The translations under genes and the position numbers were made by a program. 64,000 bases of DNA, taken from NCBI RefSeq assembly GCF_000164695.2, contig NC_014643.1, forward strand, positions 1,178,001 through 1,242,000, in the 5' to 3' direction. How positions within the stretch are numbered: the stretch's first letter is position 1; the number at the start of each line of letters is the position of its first letter. Below, in pieces: positions 50,557 to 59,630 of the stretch. This DNA is from Rothia dentocariosa ATCC 17931 (GTDB taxonomy: Bacteria; Actinomycetota; Actinomycetes; Actinomycetales; Micrococcaceae). The notes beneath the pieces are model-generated. The model had not been told where the DNA came from. It did not search any database and saw only the letters and a list, made by a program, of their open reading frames with translations.

Positions 50557-51792
50557 GTGACAACGCATTCACAGGGTGCGGTGGAGAATCCGCGCCGCAT
50601 GCTTTTTCTCTACACAACACTCAGCGCCCTCATGGCCTGCTCGGCTATCTCGACCGACCTTTACCTGCCGGGCCTGCCGAGCATCGAATCGCAGATGGGC
50701 GGCAATATCGAGCTGACGATTACGGGATTCCTCATCGGATTTGCGATTGCGCAGCTGATTTGGGGGCCTGTCAGCGACCGCATCGGGCGCAAAATTCCGC
50801 TGATGCTGGGCATGGCAATCTTTGCCGTCGGTTCTGCCGGATGCGCGCTCGCCTCAACCACAACCGAACTGGTTCTGTGGCGCCTGGTGCAGGCGGTCGG
50901 TGCGTGTGTGGGTCCTATGCTAGCGCGCGCTATCGTGCGTGACAGGTACCAGGGCGTGCGTGCGGCACAGGTACTTTCTACTCTTGTGCTTATTATGGCG
51001 ATTGCGCCGATTGCCGGGCCGCTTCTTGGTGGGTTCCTGGTGGTTTCCGGCGGGTGGCGGCTGACTTTCTGGGCTATTGTGACCATCAGCGCCATTATTC
51101 TGCTTTTGGTCTTTTTCCTGCCCGAGAGTCTGCCTGAGAATAAGCGTGAAAGCAGTACGGTACTTGCGGCGTTTAGAAGTTATCCGCTTCTGCTGCGCCG
51201 CCGCACTTTTATGAGGTACGTGCTGTGCGTGTGTTTCTTTTACGTGGCGATTTACGCTTTTATCACAGCATCGTCGAGCGTGTATATCACGAGGTTCGGG
51301 GTTGATCCGCGCTATTACGGTCTGCTTTTCGGCGTGAATATTATCGGGGTGATGGTGCTCAGCAGTTTCAATCGACGATTTGTGCAGCGCTATAGTCTAG
51401 ATTTTCTGCTGCGTATTTCGACTGCGGTTGCCGGGGCGGCTTCTATACTCGCCGTGATAACTGTTGCTGCGGATGTGGGCGGCCTGTGGGGCGTGGCGAT
51501 TCCGGTGTTCCTGGTGTTCAGTATGAACGGCATTGTTGCCGCCTGCACGAACGCCGCCGCCCTAAATTCTGTGGAACCTGCCATCGCCGGTTCCGCTGCG
51601 GCACTCCTAGGGTCGTTCCAATATGGAAGCGGTATTATTTCCTCGCTCCTGCTCGCGGTAATTCCGGGGGAGAGGACGATTCTGATGGTCTCTATTATCT
51701 GTGCGTTCGTCCTGCTCTCGGCGGTGATGGGCTTCCCGAAAACGCCCGAAGAAAAGCCCAAGGAACAGCCTCAGAGGCAGGAAGTGGCTTAG
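50557..51792 (+). CDS. MFS multidrug exporter, Bcr/CflA family
   Basis: 411 residues with twelve membrane segments, a proton-driven drug exporter. Family signatures are STDLYLPGLPSIESQMGG in the first helix, the motif-A loop WGPVSDRIGRKIPLMLG, LWRLVQAVGACVGPMLARAI (motif C-like, GACVGP) and a C-terminal Lys/Glu/Gln tail. The GTG start at 50557 lacks a good ribosome-binding site; GTG 50581 or ATG 50599 could be the true start without losing the first helix. The 278 bases upstream contain a small palindrome CGTGACGTGCTCACG near 50304. Substrate unknown. Confidence 0.9.
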   Translation: MTTHSQGAVENPRRMLFLYTTLSALMACSAISTDLYLPGLPSIESQMGGNIELTITGFLIGFAIAQLIWGPVSDRIGRKIPLMLGMAIFAVGSAGCALASTTTELVLWRLVQAVGACVGPMLARAIVRDRYQGVRAAQVLSTLVLIMAIAPIAGPLLGGFLVVSGGWRLTFWAIVTISAIILLLVFFLPESLPENKRESSTVLAAFRSYPLLLRRRTFMRYVLCVCFFYVAIYAFITASSSVYITRFGVDPRYYGLLFGVNIIGVMVLSSFNRRFVQRYSLDFLLRISTAVAGAASILAVITVAADVGGLWGVAIPVFLVFSMNGIVAACTNAAALNSVEPAIAGSAAALLGSFQYGSGIISSLLLAVIPGERTILMVSIICAFVLLSAVMGFPKTPEEKPKEQPQRQEVA

Positions 51793-51833
51793 AATTTATT
51801 GTCCTAGTTCGAGCCGTGAATCATTCTAACGAG

Positions 51834-51983
51834 TTAATGTGTTCCCGTTGCCGCTTTGAGCATTGCCAAAGCAGACTGCCGAGCTTCTTCCCCGGTGAGT
51901 AGAGTGTTAGGAGCAGGAGTAAATTCTCCCCTTTCGGCTGCCTCCGCCATTTCTTCAAAATATTTGTCGTTGTATGCAGTCAT
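51834..51983 (-). CDS. 49-residue small protein downstream of GNAT
   Basis: ATG 51983 to TAA 51834-51836. The protein is MTAYNDKYFEEMAEAAERGE at its start and helical throughout, with a Pro-containing hinge (FTPAPNTLLTG) and a second helix EEARQSALAMLKAATG. It is acidic. It begins 40 bases after the stop of the GNAT gene on the same strand and overlaps no other gene. The two-helix, acidic make-up with a Pro hinge resembles small antitoxin-like or partner proteins, but no family is recognised. Confidence 0.6.
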   Translation of the reverse strand: MTAYNDKYFEEMAEAAERGEFTPAPNTLLTGEEARQSALAMLKAATGTH

Positions 51984-52023
51984 AGGTCTCAGCCCCTTCC
52001 CGTTCTATGGTGTGTTCCAGTGT

Positions 52024-52467
52024 CTAAAATACATACTTCGCGAGGGTTACGCATCCGTTATCCTGCACCGGAGTGAAGCCGAAGCGCCGATAGAGCTCGA
52101 TGACGGGTGTGTCCACAATATCTGTAGTGATGAACCTCTGGCGAATGCTCTCCCGGTCAAAATCGGCGAGGATCTTTCCCAGTAGAGCCGAGCCGATGCC
52201 GTGGTGCTGAGCCTGCGGGTGCACCAGTAGATCCTGGATATACGCAATGGTTTGTCCATCACCCACCGCACGTACCAGGCCGATAAGCCGCTCGGCTCCT
52301 TCCGCCGTGTTCTCACGCGCTACATAGAGGTACCGCGACCCAGCCAGCATAGGGGCCAATCGCTCGGGCGTGCGAGTGTAGGCGCTCCAGCCCACCGCAT
52401 CATACAGTTCAACGAGTTCTTCGGTGCTTGGTAGGGAATTCTTGGCGTTCAAAATACTGTACTGCAT
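52024..52467 (-). CDS. GNAT-family N-acetyltransferase
   Basis: 147 residues; acetyl-CoA dependent transferase. Motif A is IQDLLVHPQAQHHGIGSALL (Q-x-x-G-I-G/A pyrophosphate loop), motif B is TDIVDTPVIELYRRFGFTPV. The N-terminal region includes VGWSAYTRTPERLAPMLAGS, as in the YjdJ/RimI-like group that often acts on small amines or antibiotics. A 49-residue protein follows in the same orientation. The acceptor substrate is unknown. Some GNATs are tRNA-acylating toxins with an adjacent antitoxin, but those antitoxins normally lie upstream, so this is a weak lead. Confidence 0.85.
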   Translation of the reverse strand: MQYSILNAKNSLPSTEELVELYDAVGWSAYTRTPERLAPMLAGSRYLYVARENTAEGAERLIGLVRAVGDGQTIAYIQDLLVHPQAQHHGIGSALLGKILADFDRESIRQRFITTDIVDTPVIELYRRFGFTPVQDNGCVTLAKYVF

Positions 52468-52492
52468 ACCCGTATTATCCTATGCCCCATAC

Positions 52493-52554
52493 GAAGAAGA
52501 GCCTGATAGTGAAAAGCGGAATTTCCAACGCTTATTCACTATCAGGCTCTTCTT
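52493..52554. terminator. Bidirectional terminator between GNAT and ahpD
   Basis: GAAGAAGAGCCTGATAGTGAA on the left (52493-52513, with one bulge beyond it) pairs with the right arm ending 52554 (TTCACTATCAGGCTCTTCTT). It is a member of the same palindrome layout as the AAAGAGCC family, but with a different centre. Confidence 0.8.
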
Positions 52555-52586
52555 GCGCGAGATTACGCGGGGGCGAGGCTGTGTGC

Positions 52587-53117
52587 TTAGCCCAGTGCTT
52601 CAGCCAGCTGAATACCCTGTGCCACGCCGCCCATGGTTGCCGCAATGCGGATCAGGTCATTAACCTGCTCCTTGGAAGCACCCTCCTCGCGGATGGTGTG
52701 CTCGTGGGCAGCCACGCAGTGCGAACAACCGTTCACGGCAGAAACTGCGAGCGCCAGCATCTCAAAGTCGAGCTTGTCGATACCGCCGTTTTTGCCGATG
52801 ATCTGCATGCGTAGGTTTGCGCGCTGATCGTCGTAGGCGCCGTCGAGGAAGCCGCGGGTGCGGTAGAAGATGTTGTTCATCCCCATGATGGTTGCCGCGC
52901 CGAGTGCCGCATCGAAGGCGGTTTCGCTCAGGTGCTCTTTCGCTTCTGCTGCGATCTCAACGATAACGGAATCAACCTTGGTTGCCGCCGCAGTGGCCAG
53001 GATTGCGCCCCAGAGCTGCTGCTCGGTGAGCGAGGTGATGCGCGGCAGCGAAGACAGATTCAGGTTCATGTCCTTCGCGTAGGAAGGCAGCGCGTTACGC
53101 AGGTTCTCAATGCTCAT
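52587..53117 (-). CDS. ahpD: Alkyl hydroperoxide reductase subunit AhpD
   Basis: 176 residues. Carboxymuconolactone-decarboxylase-fold protein that reduces AhpC, with an active-site disulfide in AVNGCSHCVAAHEHTI (Cys 131 and 134) and the neighbouring Glu/His relay. In actinobacteria AhpD links AhpC to dihydrolipoamide-based reductant (known in Mycobacterium). ATG 53117 overlaps the last base of the ahpC stop, so translation is coupled; longer frames in this register are shadows of ahpC. Peroxide detoxification with AhpC. Confidence 0.95.
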   Translation of the reverse strand: MSIENLRNALPSYAKDMNLNLSSLPRITSLTEQQLWGAILATAAATKVDSVIVEIAAEAKEHLSETAFDAALGAATIMGMNNIFYRTRGFLDGAYDDQRANLRMQIIGKNGGIDKLDFEMLALAVSAVNGCSHCVAAHEHTIREEGASKEQVNDLIRIAATMGGVAQGIQLAEALG

Positions 53118-53698
53118 TACTTCATCTCCTTGAAGGCGTCGATGGTTTCTGCACCCTTCTTCCAGTTGCAAGCGCACAGTTCGTCGGACTGGAGCGCATC
53201 CAGCTGGCGGAGCACTTCGTCGGTGTTGCGGCCGACTGAATCTGCGGTAATAGATACCGACTGGATGGTGTTGTGCGGGTCGATGATGAAGGTTGCGCGG
53301 TCTGCCACGCCGTCCTTGTTGAGGACGCCCAGGGCGCTGGTGAGCTCGCGCTTGAGGTCGGATGCCATGACGATGGGCAGATCTACGAGCTCTTCGTGGG
53401 AGCGGCGCCATGCGTAGTGGGTGTATTCGTTATCCACGGATACGCCGATAACCTGGCAGTCGCGTGCCTCGAATTCGTCAGCGAGCTTGCCGAATGCGGC
53501 GATTTCGGTGGGGCAGACGAAGGTGAAGTCCTTGGGCCAGAAGAATACGACGCGCCAGGTGTCTTCGTCCAGACCCTCGGAGGAAACGGTGGTGAAGTAA
53601 TCTTCGGGCTTGTTTGCCTCAATCTCGGCGAGCTTGCCGGGAACAACGCCGGTCAGCTCGTAGGCGGGGAACTGGTCGCCAATAGTTAGCACAGCCAT
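53117..53698 (-). CDS. ahpC: Alkyl hydroperoxide reductase/peroxiredoxin AhpC
   Basis: 193-residue 2-Cys peroxiredoxin. The peroxidatic Cys is in PKDFTFVCPTEIAAFGKLAD, and further motifs are VIGVSVDNEYTHYAWRRSH and ATFIIDPHNTIQSVSI. The C-terminal region DELCACNWKKGAETI carries the resolving Cys. ATG 53698 (MAVLTIGDQF) is chosen over an upstream start at 53806. It forms a two-gene operon with ahpD. No OxyR gene is adjacent, and the promoter lies in the AT-rich stretch near 53800-53850. Confidence 0.96.
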   Translation of the reverse strand: MAVLTIGDQFPAYELTGVVPGKLAEIEANKPEDYFTTVSSEGLDEDTWRVVFFWPKDFTFVCPTEIAAFGKLADEFEARDCQVIGVSVDNEYTHYAWRRSHEELVDLPIVMASDLKRELTSALGVLNKDGVADRATFIIDPHNTIQSVSITADSVGRNTDEVLRQLDALQSDELCACNWKKGAETIDAFKEMK

Positions 53699-53942
53699 AG
53701 TGTTCTTCTTTCCTGATCTAGGTGGGTGCCTCAAGGCTGGCTCGTGTGTGACTTCAGCGGCCTTGAGGCATTCTTCTGTTCTCCTCACAAGAGGAATCCT
53801 ATCCATTTTAATATGAGTAATTCATAATAATCAACCGTCCGTCGGTATGTTACAAGTGTTTTGAGACACACAATATGGCGATTGGGGAATTGCAGGCACA
53901 GCACGCCTCACAAAACAGCGCAGAAACTGGTAATGTCATGTC

Positions 53943-54527
53943 ATGAGAATTCCGGAACTCATCACCGAAAAGTTTACCCTCAGGTCACTGCGCGAATCCG
54001 ACCTTGACGAACTGGTTCATATCTGCACAGACCCCGAAACCGTGCGATGGACCACTATCCCCCTGAACTATACGCGCGACGATGCGCGAACCTTCCTCAA
54101 CTTCACCCAGCGTGCCGCAGCAGCCGGGCGTGAACTCACCTGGGTCATTGACTACAGCGGGGTGCTCGCAGGGGTTGTTACCCTGCGCCTGCCCGGAGGC
54201 TCCGCAAACGCGCCCGGAACACACGCAGACTTAGGGTTTTATACGGCTCCCCAGATGCGCGGGCGCGGCATCATGACGGATGCTGTACGCACAGTCCTCG
54301 GCTTTGGCTTTGACCCGCTCGGGTTTGCCCTAGACACCATCGGATGGACGGCGTTGGCGGGGAACACGGCATCCGAACGGGTGGCGGTGAAGGCCGGATT
54401 CACGAATATTATCAACGGGATTAGCACCAGCGCGGCCCGTCCCGATAAGTACGGCAATCGGGTGGCTGTCGCCGTGCGGCAGGCGATGATGACACGCGCC
54501 CAATTTGCCGAGATCTGGCGTGATTAA
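53943..54527 (+). CDS. GNAT-family N-acetyltransferase (RimJ/RimL-like)
   Basis: 194 residues. It starts with the typical RimJ/RimL pattern IPELITEKFTLRSLRESDLD. The acetyl-CoA loop region is LGFYTAPQMRGRGIMTDAVR (R/Q-x-x-G-R-G variant), followed by LDTIGWTALAGNTASERVAV (ribosomal-protein acetyltransferase-type motif N-x-x-S). Acceptor unknown; ribosomal proteins or small amines are usual for the family. It is a single gene ending before an AAAGAGCC-family terminator. Confidence 0.87.
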   Translation: MRIPELITEKFTLRSLRESDLDELVHICTDPETVRWTTIPLNYTRDDARTFLNFTQRAAAAGRELTWVIDYSGVLAGVVTLRLPGGSANAPGTHADLGFYTAPQMRGRGIMTDAVRTVLGFGFDPLGFALDTIGWTALAGNTASERVAVKAGFTNIINGISTSAARPDKYGNRVAVAVRQAMMTRAQFAEIWRD

Positions 54528-54579
54528 GGCGTTTGCGTGTGCATCCTGGCTTCTCGCTTTTGCGCCGCTCTCGCCGCGT

Positions 54580-54640
54580 AAAAAGGCTCTTGATGTGAAT
54601 AAAGCGTTGGAAATCCCGCTTTATTCGCATTAAGAGCCTT
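54580..54640. terminator. Bidirectional terminator (AAAGAGCC family)
   Basis: Left arm starting AAAAAGGCTCTTGATG (54580 on) and right arm ending TTAAGAGCCTT (54640) enclose an inner AATAAAGCG/CGCTTTATT pair. It separates the convergent GNAT and GT87 genes. Confidence 0.82.
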
Positions 54641-54644
54641 CTGA

Positions 54645-55982
54645 TTACTGCATATTTTCAGCAGGGCGGTGTAGGAGTGCCGCCCACAGCACAACCAGTA
54701 CCACGAGCGCCAACGCCGGAATTGAGGTCACAAATATAACCGGCTGCTCATCCGCCGCCCGCAGAAGCAGGGTATGCGCATCCACCCCTGGATACCTTCC
54801 GGTAAACGGGTAAAAATCGACACGCCGCCAGAAGCGCACCACGAGCTTTCCCCAGTCCAGAAGCGTATTAACCAGCATGAGAGAACTCAGCGCATAGCAC
54901 AGATAACACAGGATGCGCCCCGCACGAGAACGCCACCGTGCCACCAGCGGCAAGAAATCGACCGCCGCGCACACCATAAAAATCGGCAGAATCACGGCGT
55001 GATGGAACCAGCTGATCGGCGAGATAAACACCGGCACAAGAACCGCCAACGAGATCTGCGATAGATAGAGGTTGTGCTGCTCCATCTTCCACAAGGCGTA
55101 CCCTATCACCGCAATGAGCGCGATTGCCGTGATCCCGTACAGACCCTTCAGCACGGTACCATCCTGAAAGGTCATGCGCCCTAAAATACCCTGAATCGCC
55201 ACGCTATTGCTCGATATTGGGTTGCCCACGCGTGACGGATCCCAGATGACGCTGCCCCAATAGGTGAGAGACTGCTGCGGAAGCACAGCAAATCCCGCTG
55301 CAATGGTTCCCGCAAACGAAACTCCCAGTGCAATAATGGATTTCCACTCTTTACGCACTAGAAAAAGAATTCCTATGGCGAGCGGAGTAAGTTTAATGCC
55401 CGCAGCAATACCGATAAAAACGCCGCGCGGAATCCTGGTACCTGGCCGTAGAAGATCGTAGAGAATAAGCGCCAATAGATACGGATTTATTTGACCGTAC
55501 AAGACATTATTGCGCCACGGTGCCGAAAGTAATATAAGCGCAGCACACAAAACAATAAAGGAAAAAGGCGAAAGATATTTCTCAAAAAGAAGCCGAGAAT
55601 TGCGCTTTACCAGATAATCACGCAGAACCTTGGCGCAATAGAAGGCAATGGGCACGAAAAATGCCAGATGAAGACCGATTGCTACCCGCAGGGGCAAAAA
55701 CGATGCGGGAATAAAGAGGAGCGAGGCAAACGGCGGGTACGTAAACGCAAGCCACAGGTCGCTGTCGCCGAAAATATATCTAAAGTTTTCTGCCCGCACA
55801 GTTTCACGAAGAATGTCGAGATCATAGAGGCTGCTGGGGTAATCAAGAAACCAGTTAACGCTTTTACCCCCGGCATAATAGACCAGATAATCATATGCCA
55901 AAAATTCGCGCAGGTTATAAACAATAACTCCGGCTAAGAAAAGGATGCAGGCACCGGTTATGCCCCAGCGATAGCGTGTCAT
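54645..55982 (-). CDS. GT87-family membrane mannosyltransferase-like protein (DUF2029)
   Basis: About 445 residues and 10-12 membrane segments, with the GT-C architecture. The first extracellular loop carries the acidic catalytic-type segment LREFLAYDYLVYYAGG, followed by FTYPPFASLLFIPASFLPLR (the YPP motif of the family). Further marks are GQINPYLLALILYDLLRPG and ISPISWFHHAVILPIFMV. In actinobacteria these enzymes use polyprenyl-phosphate mannose to extend lipoglycans (PimE-like family knowledge). ATG 55982 is the start; a TTG codon lies just before it. Isolated between terminators. Confidence 0.85.
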   Translation of the reverse strand: MTRYRWGITGACILFLAGVIVYNLREFLAYDYLVYYAGGKSVNWFLDYPSSLYDLDILRETVRAENFRYIFGDSDLWLAFTYPPFASLLFIPASFLPLRVAIGLHLAFFVPIAFYCAKVLRDYLVKRNSRLLFEKYLSPFSFIVLCAALILLSAPWRNNVLYGQINPYLLALILYDLLRPGTRIPRGVFIGIAAGIKLTPLAIGILFLVRKEWKSIIALGVSFAGTIAAGFAVLPQQSLTYWGSVIWDPSRVGNPISSNSVAIQGILGRMTFQDGTVLKGLYGITAIALIAVIGYALWKMEQHNLYLSQISLAVLVPVFISPISWFHHAVILPIFMVCAAVDFLPLVARWRSRAGRILCYLCYALSSLMLVNTLLDWGKLVVRFWRRVDFYPFTGRYPGVDAHTLLLRAADEQPVIFVTSIPALALVVLVVLWAALLHRPAENMQ

Positions 55983-56079
55983 CAAAGACCTTCATGAAAT
56001 ACGTGAATGATATGAGTGAGTAAACTATTATTCCACGTTACCGGGCATTTGGGGCATACTCGGGGTGCATCGGGATCAT

Positions 56080-56143
56080 AAAAAGACTCTTTATGTGAAT
56101 AAAGAGGCGTTTCAGACGCTTTATTCACATAAAGAGCCTTTTT
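56080..56143. terminator. Bidirectional terminator (AAAGAGCC family) before acylphosphatase
   Basis: Arms 56080-56104 and 56119-56143 pair over 25 bases with one mismatch and share the GTGAATAAAG centre with the terminator at 7496. It ends 22 bases from the acylphosphatase stop. Confidence 0.88.
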
Positions 56144-56165
56144 AGCAGGGCGGCAGGGGAGTGTG

Positions 56166-56483
56166 CTACCGGGTCCCGAACCCTTTGAACGTGCCCTGCG
56201 GTTCGGTGAAAGACGCATCCACAAAGTCCACATGCCCGGCGGTATCACCCGAATTAAGGGTCTCCAGCAGGCGCTCGCAGGATGCGCGGCTTCCCTGCGC
56301 GATCACCTTCACTCGACCGTCATCCAGGTTTTCGGCGTATCCGCTCAACTCCAGCGGCTTGGCGGCCCCGGCACACCACCATCGGAACCCCACACCCTGA
56401 ACCCTGCCTTGAACGTAGGCGGTAAGCTGCGCCTCGGCGGGCTCTTCCGGGGTTTTGTCGGCGAAGAGATCGAAGAATCCCAC
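56166..56483 (-). CDS. Acylphosphatase
   Basis: Hydrolyses acyl phosphates such as 1,3-bisphosphoglycerate or carbamoyl phosphate. The signature is AYVQGRVQGVGFRWWCAGAA with the phosphate-binding Arg, and GYAENLDDGRVKVIAQGSRA carries the catalytic Asn. GTG 56483 is chosen because AGGAGG lies 6 bases upstream, giving 105 residues against the usual 90 or so. The extra residues are an N-terminal GFFDLFADKTPEEPAEA. The longer frame to 56666 has no support. Confidence 0.88.
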   Translation of the reverse strand: MGFFDLFADKTPEEPAEAQLTAYVQGRVQGVGFRWWCAGAAKPLELSGYAENLDDGRVKVIAQGSRASCERLLETLNSGDTAGHVDFVDASFTEPQGTFKGFGTR

Positions 56484-56773
56484 GGGAACCTCCTGCAGTT
56501 GCTCTAAAAATACCTGGTATTTTAGGATACCGAGCGATGCGGCACCAACGGAATAGCCGCCCCGGAACTCGTCGCGAGATAATACCCGCACGCTGCGAGG
56601 GCAAACCTGACATGACAAGAGCGCGACCGCGCGCAGGAACGGGGACAAGTACCAGACATCCCGCACCCCGGTGCGCGAACCAACCTTGCGCGAAAGAAAA
56701 ACACGCCCCGAACCCGTGAAGAGGCTCGGGGCGCATCCGTAATCTCAGCCGGGGCGGGTGCATCCGGCAAACC

Positions 56774-57466
56774 CTAGCGCAGCTGTGAACTTGACGGTGC
56801 CTGAGCGAGAGCCTGCCGAATCTCGGTATCGCCGCCGGTGAAGGGGATGCCCTTGCCGATCGTGCTGGAATCATCGACTACCTCAGTGAGCACCCGCGCC
56901 ACGGTGGCACGCGGGGTATGGGAGCTCAAATCGGAATGATACACCGGATCGACCCCTACGCTAATACCGCCCTCATCCTCGGTCGTGAGCATGCCGGGAC
57001 CTAGAATCGTGTACTCCAACCGGGTGCCGCGAAGATGCTGGTCGGCCTCCGCCTTAGCCTCCGCATATGCGAAGAACGGGTTATCTGCGGGTACCCCGTG
57101 CTCGGTTCCGGCCCCCAAATACGAGACCATAATGTACCGTCGAAGACCTGCCTGCTGTGCCGCCTCCATAGAGCGAATCGCGGCGTCACGGTCAATCGCA
57201 TAGGTGCGTTCAGGGCCACCTACACCGCCCGCACCTGCAGACCACACCAGCACTTCTGTATGTAAATCCTTGAAGAGCTGCGCCATCTCCTCGGTGCTCA
57301 GGGCGGTAATATCGGCAACCACAGGGTTAGCGCCGGTCGCCATAATATCTGCCGACTGATCTTCACTACGAATAATAGCGTTCACCGTATGTCCGCGTTC
57401 ACGAAGCATCGGTTCTGCCAGAAGAGCAACCTTGCCGTGCCCGCCAATGATCGTAACGTTAGCCAT
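56774..57466 (-). CDS. NAD(P)-binding NmrA-like/SDR-family protein
   Basis: 230-residue atypical short-chain dehydrogenase. The Rossmann motif is NVTIIGGHGKVALLAEPML (G-G-x-G-K-V variant). Further features are VADITALSTEEMAQLFKDLH, VLVWSAGAGGVGGPERTYAI, YIMVSYLGAG and YAEAKAEADQHLRGTRLEYT (the YxxxK-like element). ATG 57466 follows AGGAGG. The family includes NADPH-sensing proteins and small reductases such as YwnB/YhfK; no substrate can be given. It is divergent from a DHA2 exporter across 236 bases. Confidence 0.88.
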   Translation of the reverse strand: MANVTIIGGHGKVALLAEPMLRERGHTVNAIIRSEDQSADIMATGANPVVADITALSTEEMAQLFKDLHTEVLVWSAGAGGVGGPERTYAIDRDAAIRSMEAAQQAGLRRYIMVSYLGAGTEHGVPADNPFFAYAEAKAEADQHLRGTRLEYTILGPGMLTTEDEGGISVGVDPVYHSDLSSHTPRATVARVLTEVVDDSSTIGKGIPFTGGDTEIRQALAQAPSSSQLR

Positions 57467-57702
57467 CGTATCCTCCTGTGTGTTGAAAAATACTTGTATA
57501 TCCAGGCTAGGCTTGCTGTGCCGCAATGTCTATGGTTTTTCTGTGCTTCCTGAGAACATCAGGAACCCGCGTTCCCTGTGCTGATACGCTCTAACAGCAC
57601 CGCATGATGAGAATTCTCGTGCGGGGCTCAAGACGGCGTTATGATGAAGTGCTAGGTTTTTATTGCCCGGCGGTACCGCCGAGAAGACAAGGCAGGGAAT
57701 TT

Positions 57703-59454
57703 ATGGCAGAGCCAGCCGCATCAAAGACGCACCGCAGCGCACCATCAATGGAGCAAACCGCCGAGAAGCCGTGGGTTGCCATGTGGTCACTCGTGATCGG
57801 GTTCTTTATGATCCTGCTCGATACCACTATCGTCACCGTGGCGCTGCCCCATATGCAGCATGAGCTCAACGCCTCGCTCTCCGCCGTGATCTGGGTGACC
57901 AGCGCCTACCTGCTCTCCTATGCGGTGCCGCTGCTGATTACCGGTCGCCTGGGCGATAGGTTTGGGCAGAAGCAGATGTACCTGCTCGGTATGGTAGTCT
58001 TTACCCTCTCTTCGCTGTGGTGCGGTCTTTCGCCCAATGTGGAGATGCTGATCGTTGCGCGCGTGGTGCAGGGGATAGGCGCCTCGATTATGACCCCGCA
58101 AACCATGTCCATTATTACGCTCATGTTCCCGCCGCATAAACGCGGGGTGGCAATGAGCGTGTGGGGCGCGGCGGCCGGTATCGCATCGCTCGTGGGCCCT
58201 ATCGCTGGCGGTCTGCTCGTGGATGGTCCAGGCTGGACGTGGATCTTCTTCATCAATATCCCTATCGGCGTGATCGGCACCTATCTGGCGGTACGGAATA
58301 TCCCGCATTTCCCCTCCAAACAGCACAACTTCGACTGGCTGGGCGTGGCTCTCTCCGCTATCGGCCTGTTCCTGATGGTCTTCGGTATTCAGGAGGGATC
58401 CACCTACGACTGGGGTACTATCACCGATTCACTGTGGGGAACCGGAATCCCGGTAAGCGTATGGGGCATGATTATCGCGGGCATCATCGTGTTCACCCTC
58501 TTTATCGTGTGGCAGGCCGTTAACCGCAAAGAACCGTTGGTGCCGCTGGGGCTGTTTAAAGACCGCAACTTCTCGGTATCGAATATTGCTATCGCCGCAA
58601 TGGGTGCACACACCCTCACAATGGCATTCCCCACCACCATCTATTTCCAGCAGGTGCGCGGTATGAGCCCCACCCAGGCAGCACTCATGACCGCCCCGCT
58701 CGCCCTGTTCTCGGGTGCGCTCTCTCCGGTCATTGGTAAGCGTTTAGGCACGTCAAACCCCAAATGGTATGCGGTCTCGGGGTTTGCCCTGCTGGTAGTC
58801 GGATTTGTTGTTCTGCGGGCTCTGATGACGGCGGATCAACCCCTCGCGCTTCTGCTCATACCCTTTGCGATCTTGGGTATCGGCAACTCTATGATTTGGG
58901 GTCCGCTAGCGGTGACCGCAACCCGCAACCTGCCGCCTCGTTTAGCCGGTGCCGGGTCGGGCGTGTATAACGAAACTCGTCAGGTTGCCGGTGTGCTCGG
59001 TTCGGCGGGTATCGCCACTCTCATGGGCGGTCTGATCGCCGACCAGATTGCGCAGACCATGCAGCGGATGCGCCCCTCAGGTGCCGGCGCAGGCGGAAGC
59101 GCCATGAACGCCCCCGCCGTCGGCGGCGAAGGAATGTCCGGCGGTCAGGTTCCCGACTTCCTGCGTGAACCTATCGCCACCGCGATGAACGATTCACTGA
59201 TGCTGGCACTGGTTCTGGCAATCGTGGGTATGGTCGCGTGTCTCTTCTTCGCCAAGCCGGTGGATAAAGGTGCGTGGGCATCCGGGCAGAATGCCGCTGA
59301 GCCACAAACGGAAGTTGACTCGACACGGGACGGCTCACACTCTTCCGATGTCGATCCTGATGCGAAGGTGACCGCTTCCACCGACGCACGCCCCGCAGAC
59401 GAGACGCAACCGATTTCTTCGGAAAAGGACGCAAAAAATCCTTCTAAGCCATAA
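57703..59454 (+). CDS. MFS multidrug exporter, DHA2 (EmrB/QacA) family
   Basis: 583 residues, 14 membrane segments. It starts with ATG 57703 (AGGGA upstream) and a 25-residue hydrophilic lead. Signatures are FFMILLDTTIVTVALPHMQH (motif D1 in helix 1), GRLGDRFGQKQMYLLGMVVF (motif A) and VVQGIGASIMTPQTMSIITL (motif C/B region). A 65-residue hydrophilic acidic tail (ASGQNAAEPQTEVDSTRDGS onward) extends the C-terminus. Likely a proton-driven drug or metabolite exporter. It may share its promoter region with the divergent NmrA-like gene. Confidence 0.92.
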   Translation: MAEPAASKTHRSAPSMEQTAEKPWVAMWSLVIGFFMILLDTTIVTVALPHMQHELNASLSAVIWVTSAYLLSYAVPLLITGRLGDRFGQKQMYLLGMVVFTLSSLWCGLSPNVEMLIVARVVQGIGASIMTPQTMSIITLMFPPHKRGVAMSVWGAAAGIASLVGPIAGGLLVDGPGWTWIFFINIPIGVIGTYLAVRNIPHFPSKQHNFDWLGVALSAIGLFLMVFGIQEGSTYDWGTITDSLWGTGIPVSVWGMIIAGIIVFTLFIVWQAVNRKEPLVPLGLFKDRNFSVSNIAIAAMGAHTLTMAFPTTIYFQQVRGMSPTQAALMTAPLALFSGALSPVIGKRLGTSNPKWYAVSGFALLVVGFVVLRALMTADQPLALLLIPFAILGIGNSMIWGPLAVTATRNLPPRLAGAGSGVYNETRQVAGVLGSAGIATLMGGLIADQIAQTMQRMRPSGAGAGGSAMNAPAVGGEGMSGGQVPDFLREPIATAMNDSLMLALVLAIVGMVACLFFAKPVDKGAWASGQNAAEPQTEVDSTRDGSHSSDVDPDAKVTASTDARPADETQPISSEKDAKNPSKP

Positions 59455-59494
59455 TTCCATTTGAGGAATATACTACTTGACTAGTGTATATAGC

Positions 59495-59532
59495 CAGTGC
59501 GGCATATAACCAGCAGGTTATATGCCGCACTG
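59495..59532. terminator. Bidirectional terminator between DHA2 exporter and acs
   Basis: CAGTGCGGCATATAACC (59495-59511) and GGTTATATGCCGCACTG (59516-59532) are perfect 17-base arms around AGCA, followed by TAGTTTTA. It contains the same GCATATAA core seen in the MATE spacer. Confidence 0.88.
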
Positions 59533-59630
59533 TAGTTTTAAGGATATTGGGGGCTACTTCCGTACAACGTTCGCGCTCGCAGGGAACCTTTCTATCAGAT
59601 TCGGCGCGATACTGCTGCCGAGCGTAACCC

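Noticed and set aside
52024..52467. GNAT toxin of a TacAT-type toxin-antitoxin pair
   Set aside because: No ribbon-helix-helix antitoxin gene upstream; the small downstream protein has a different make-up. Kept only as a weak lead.
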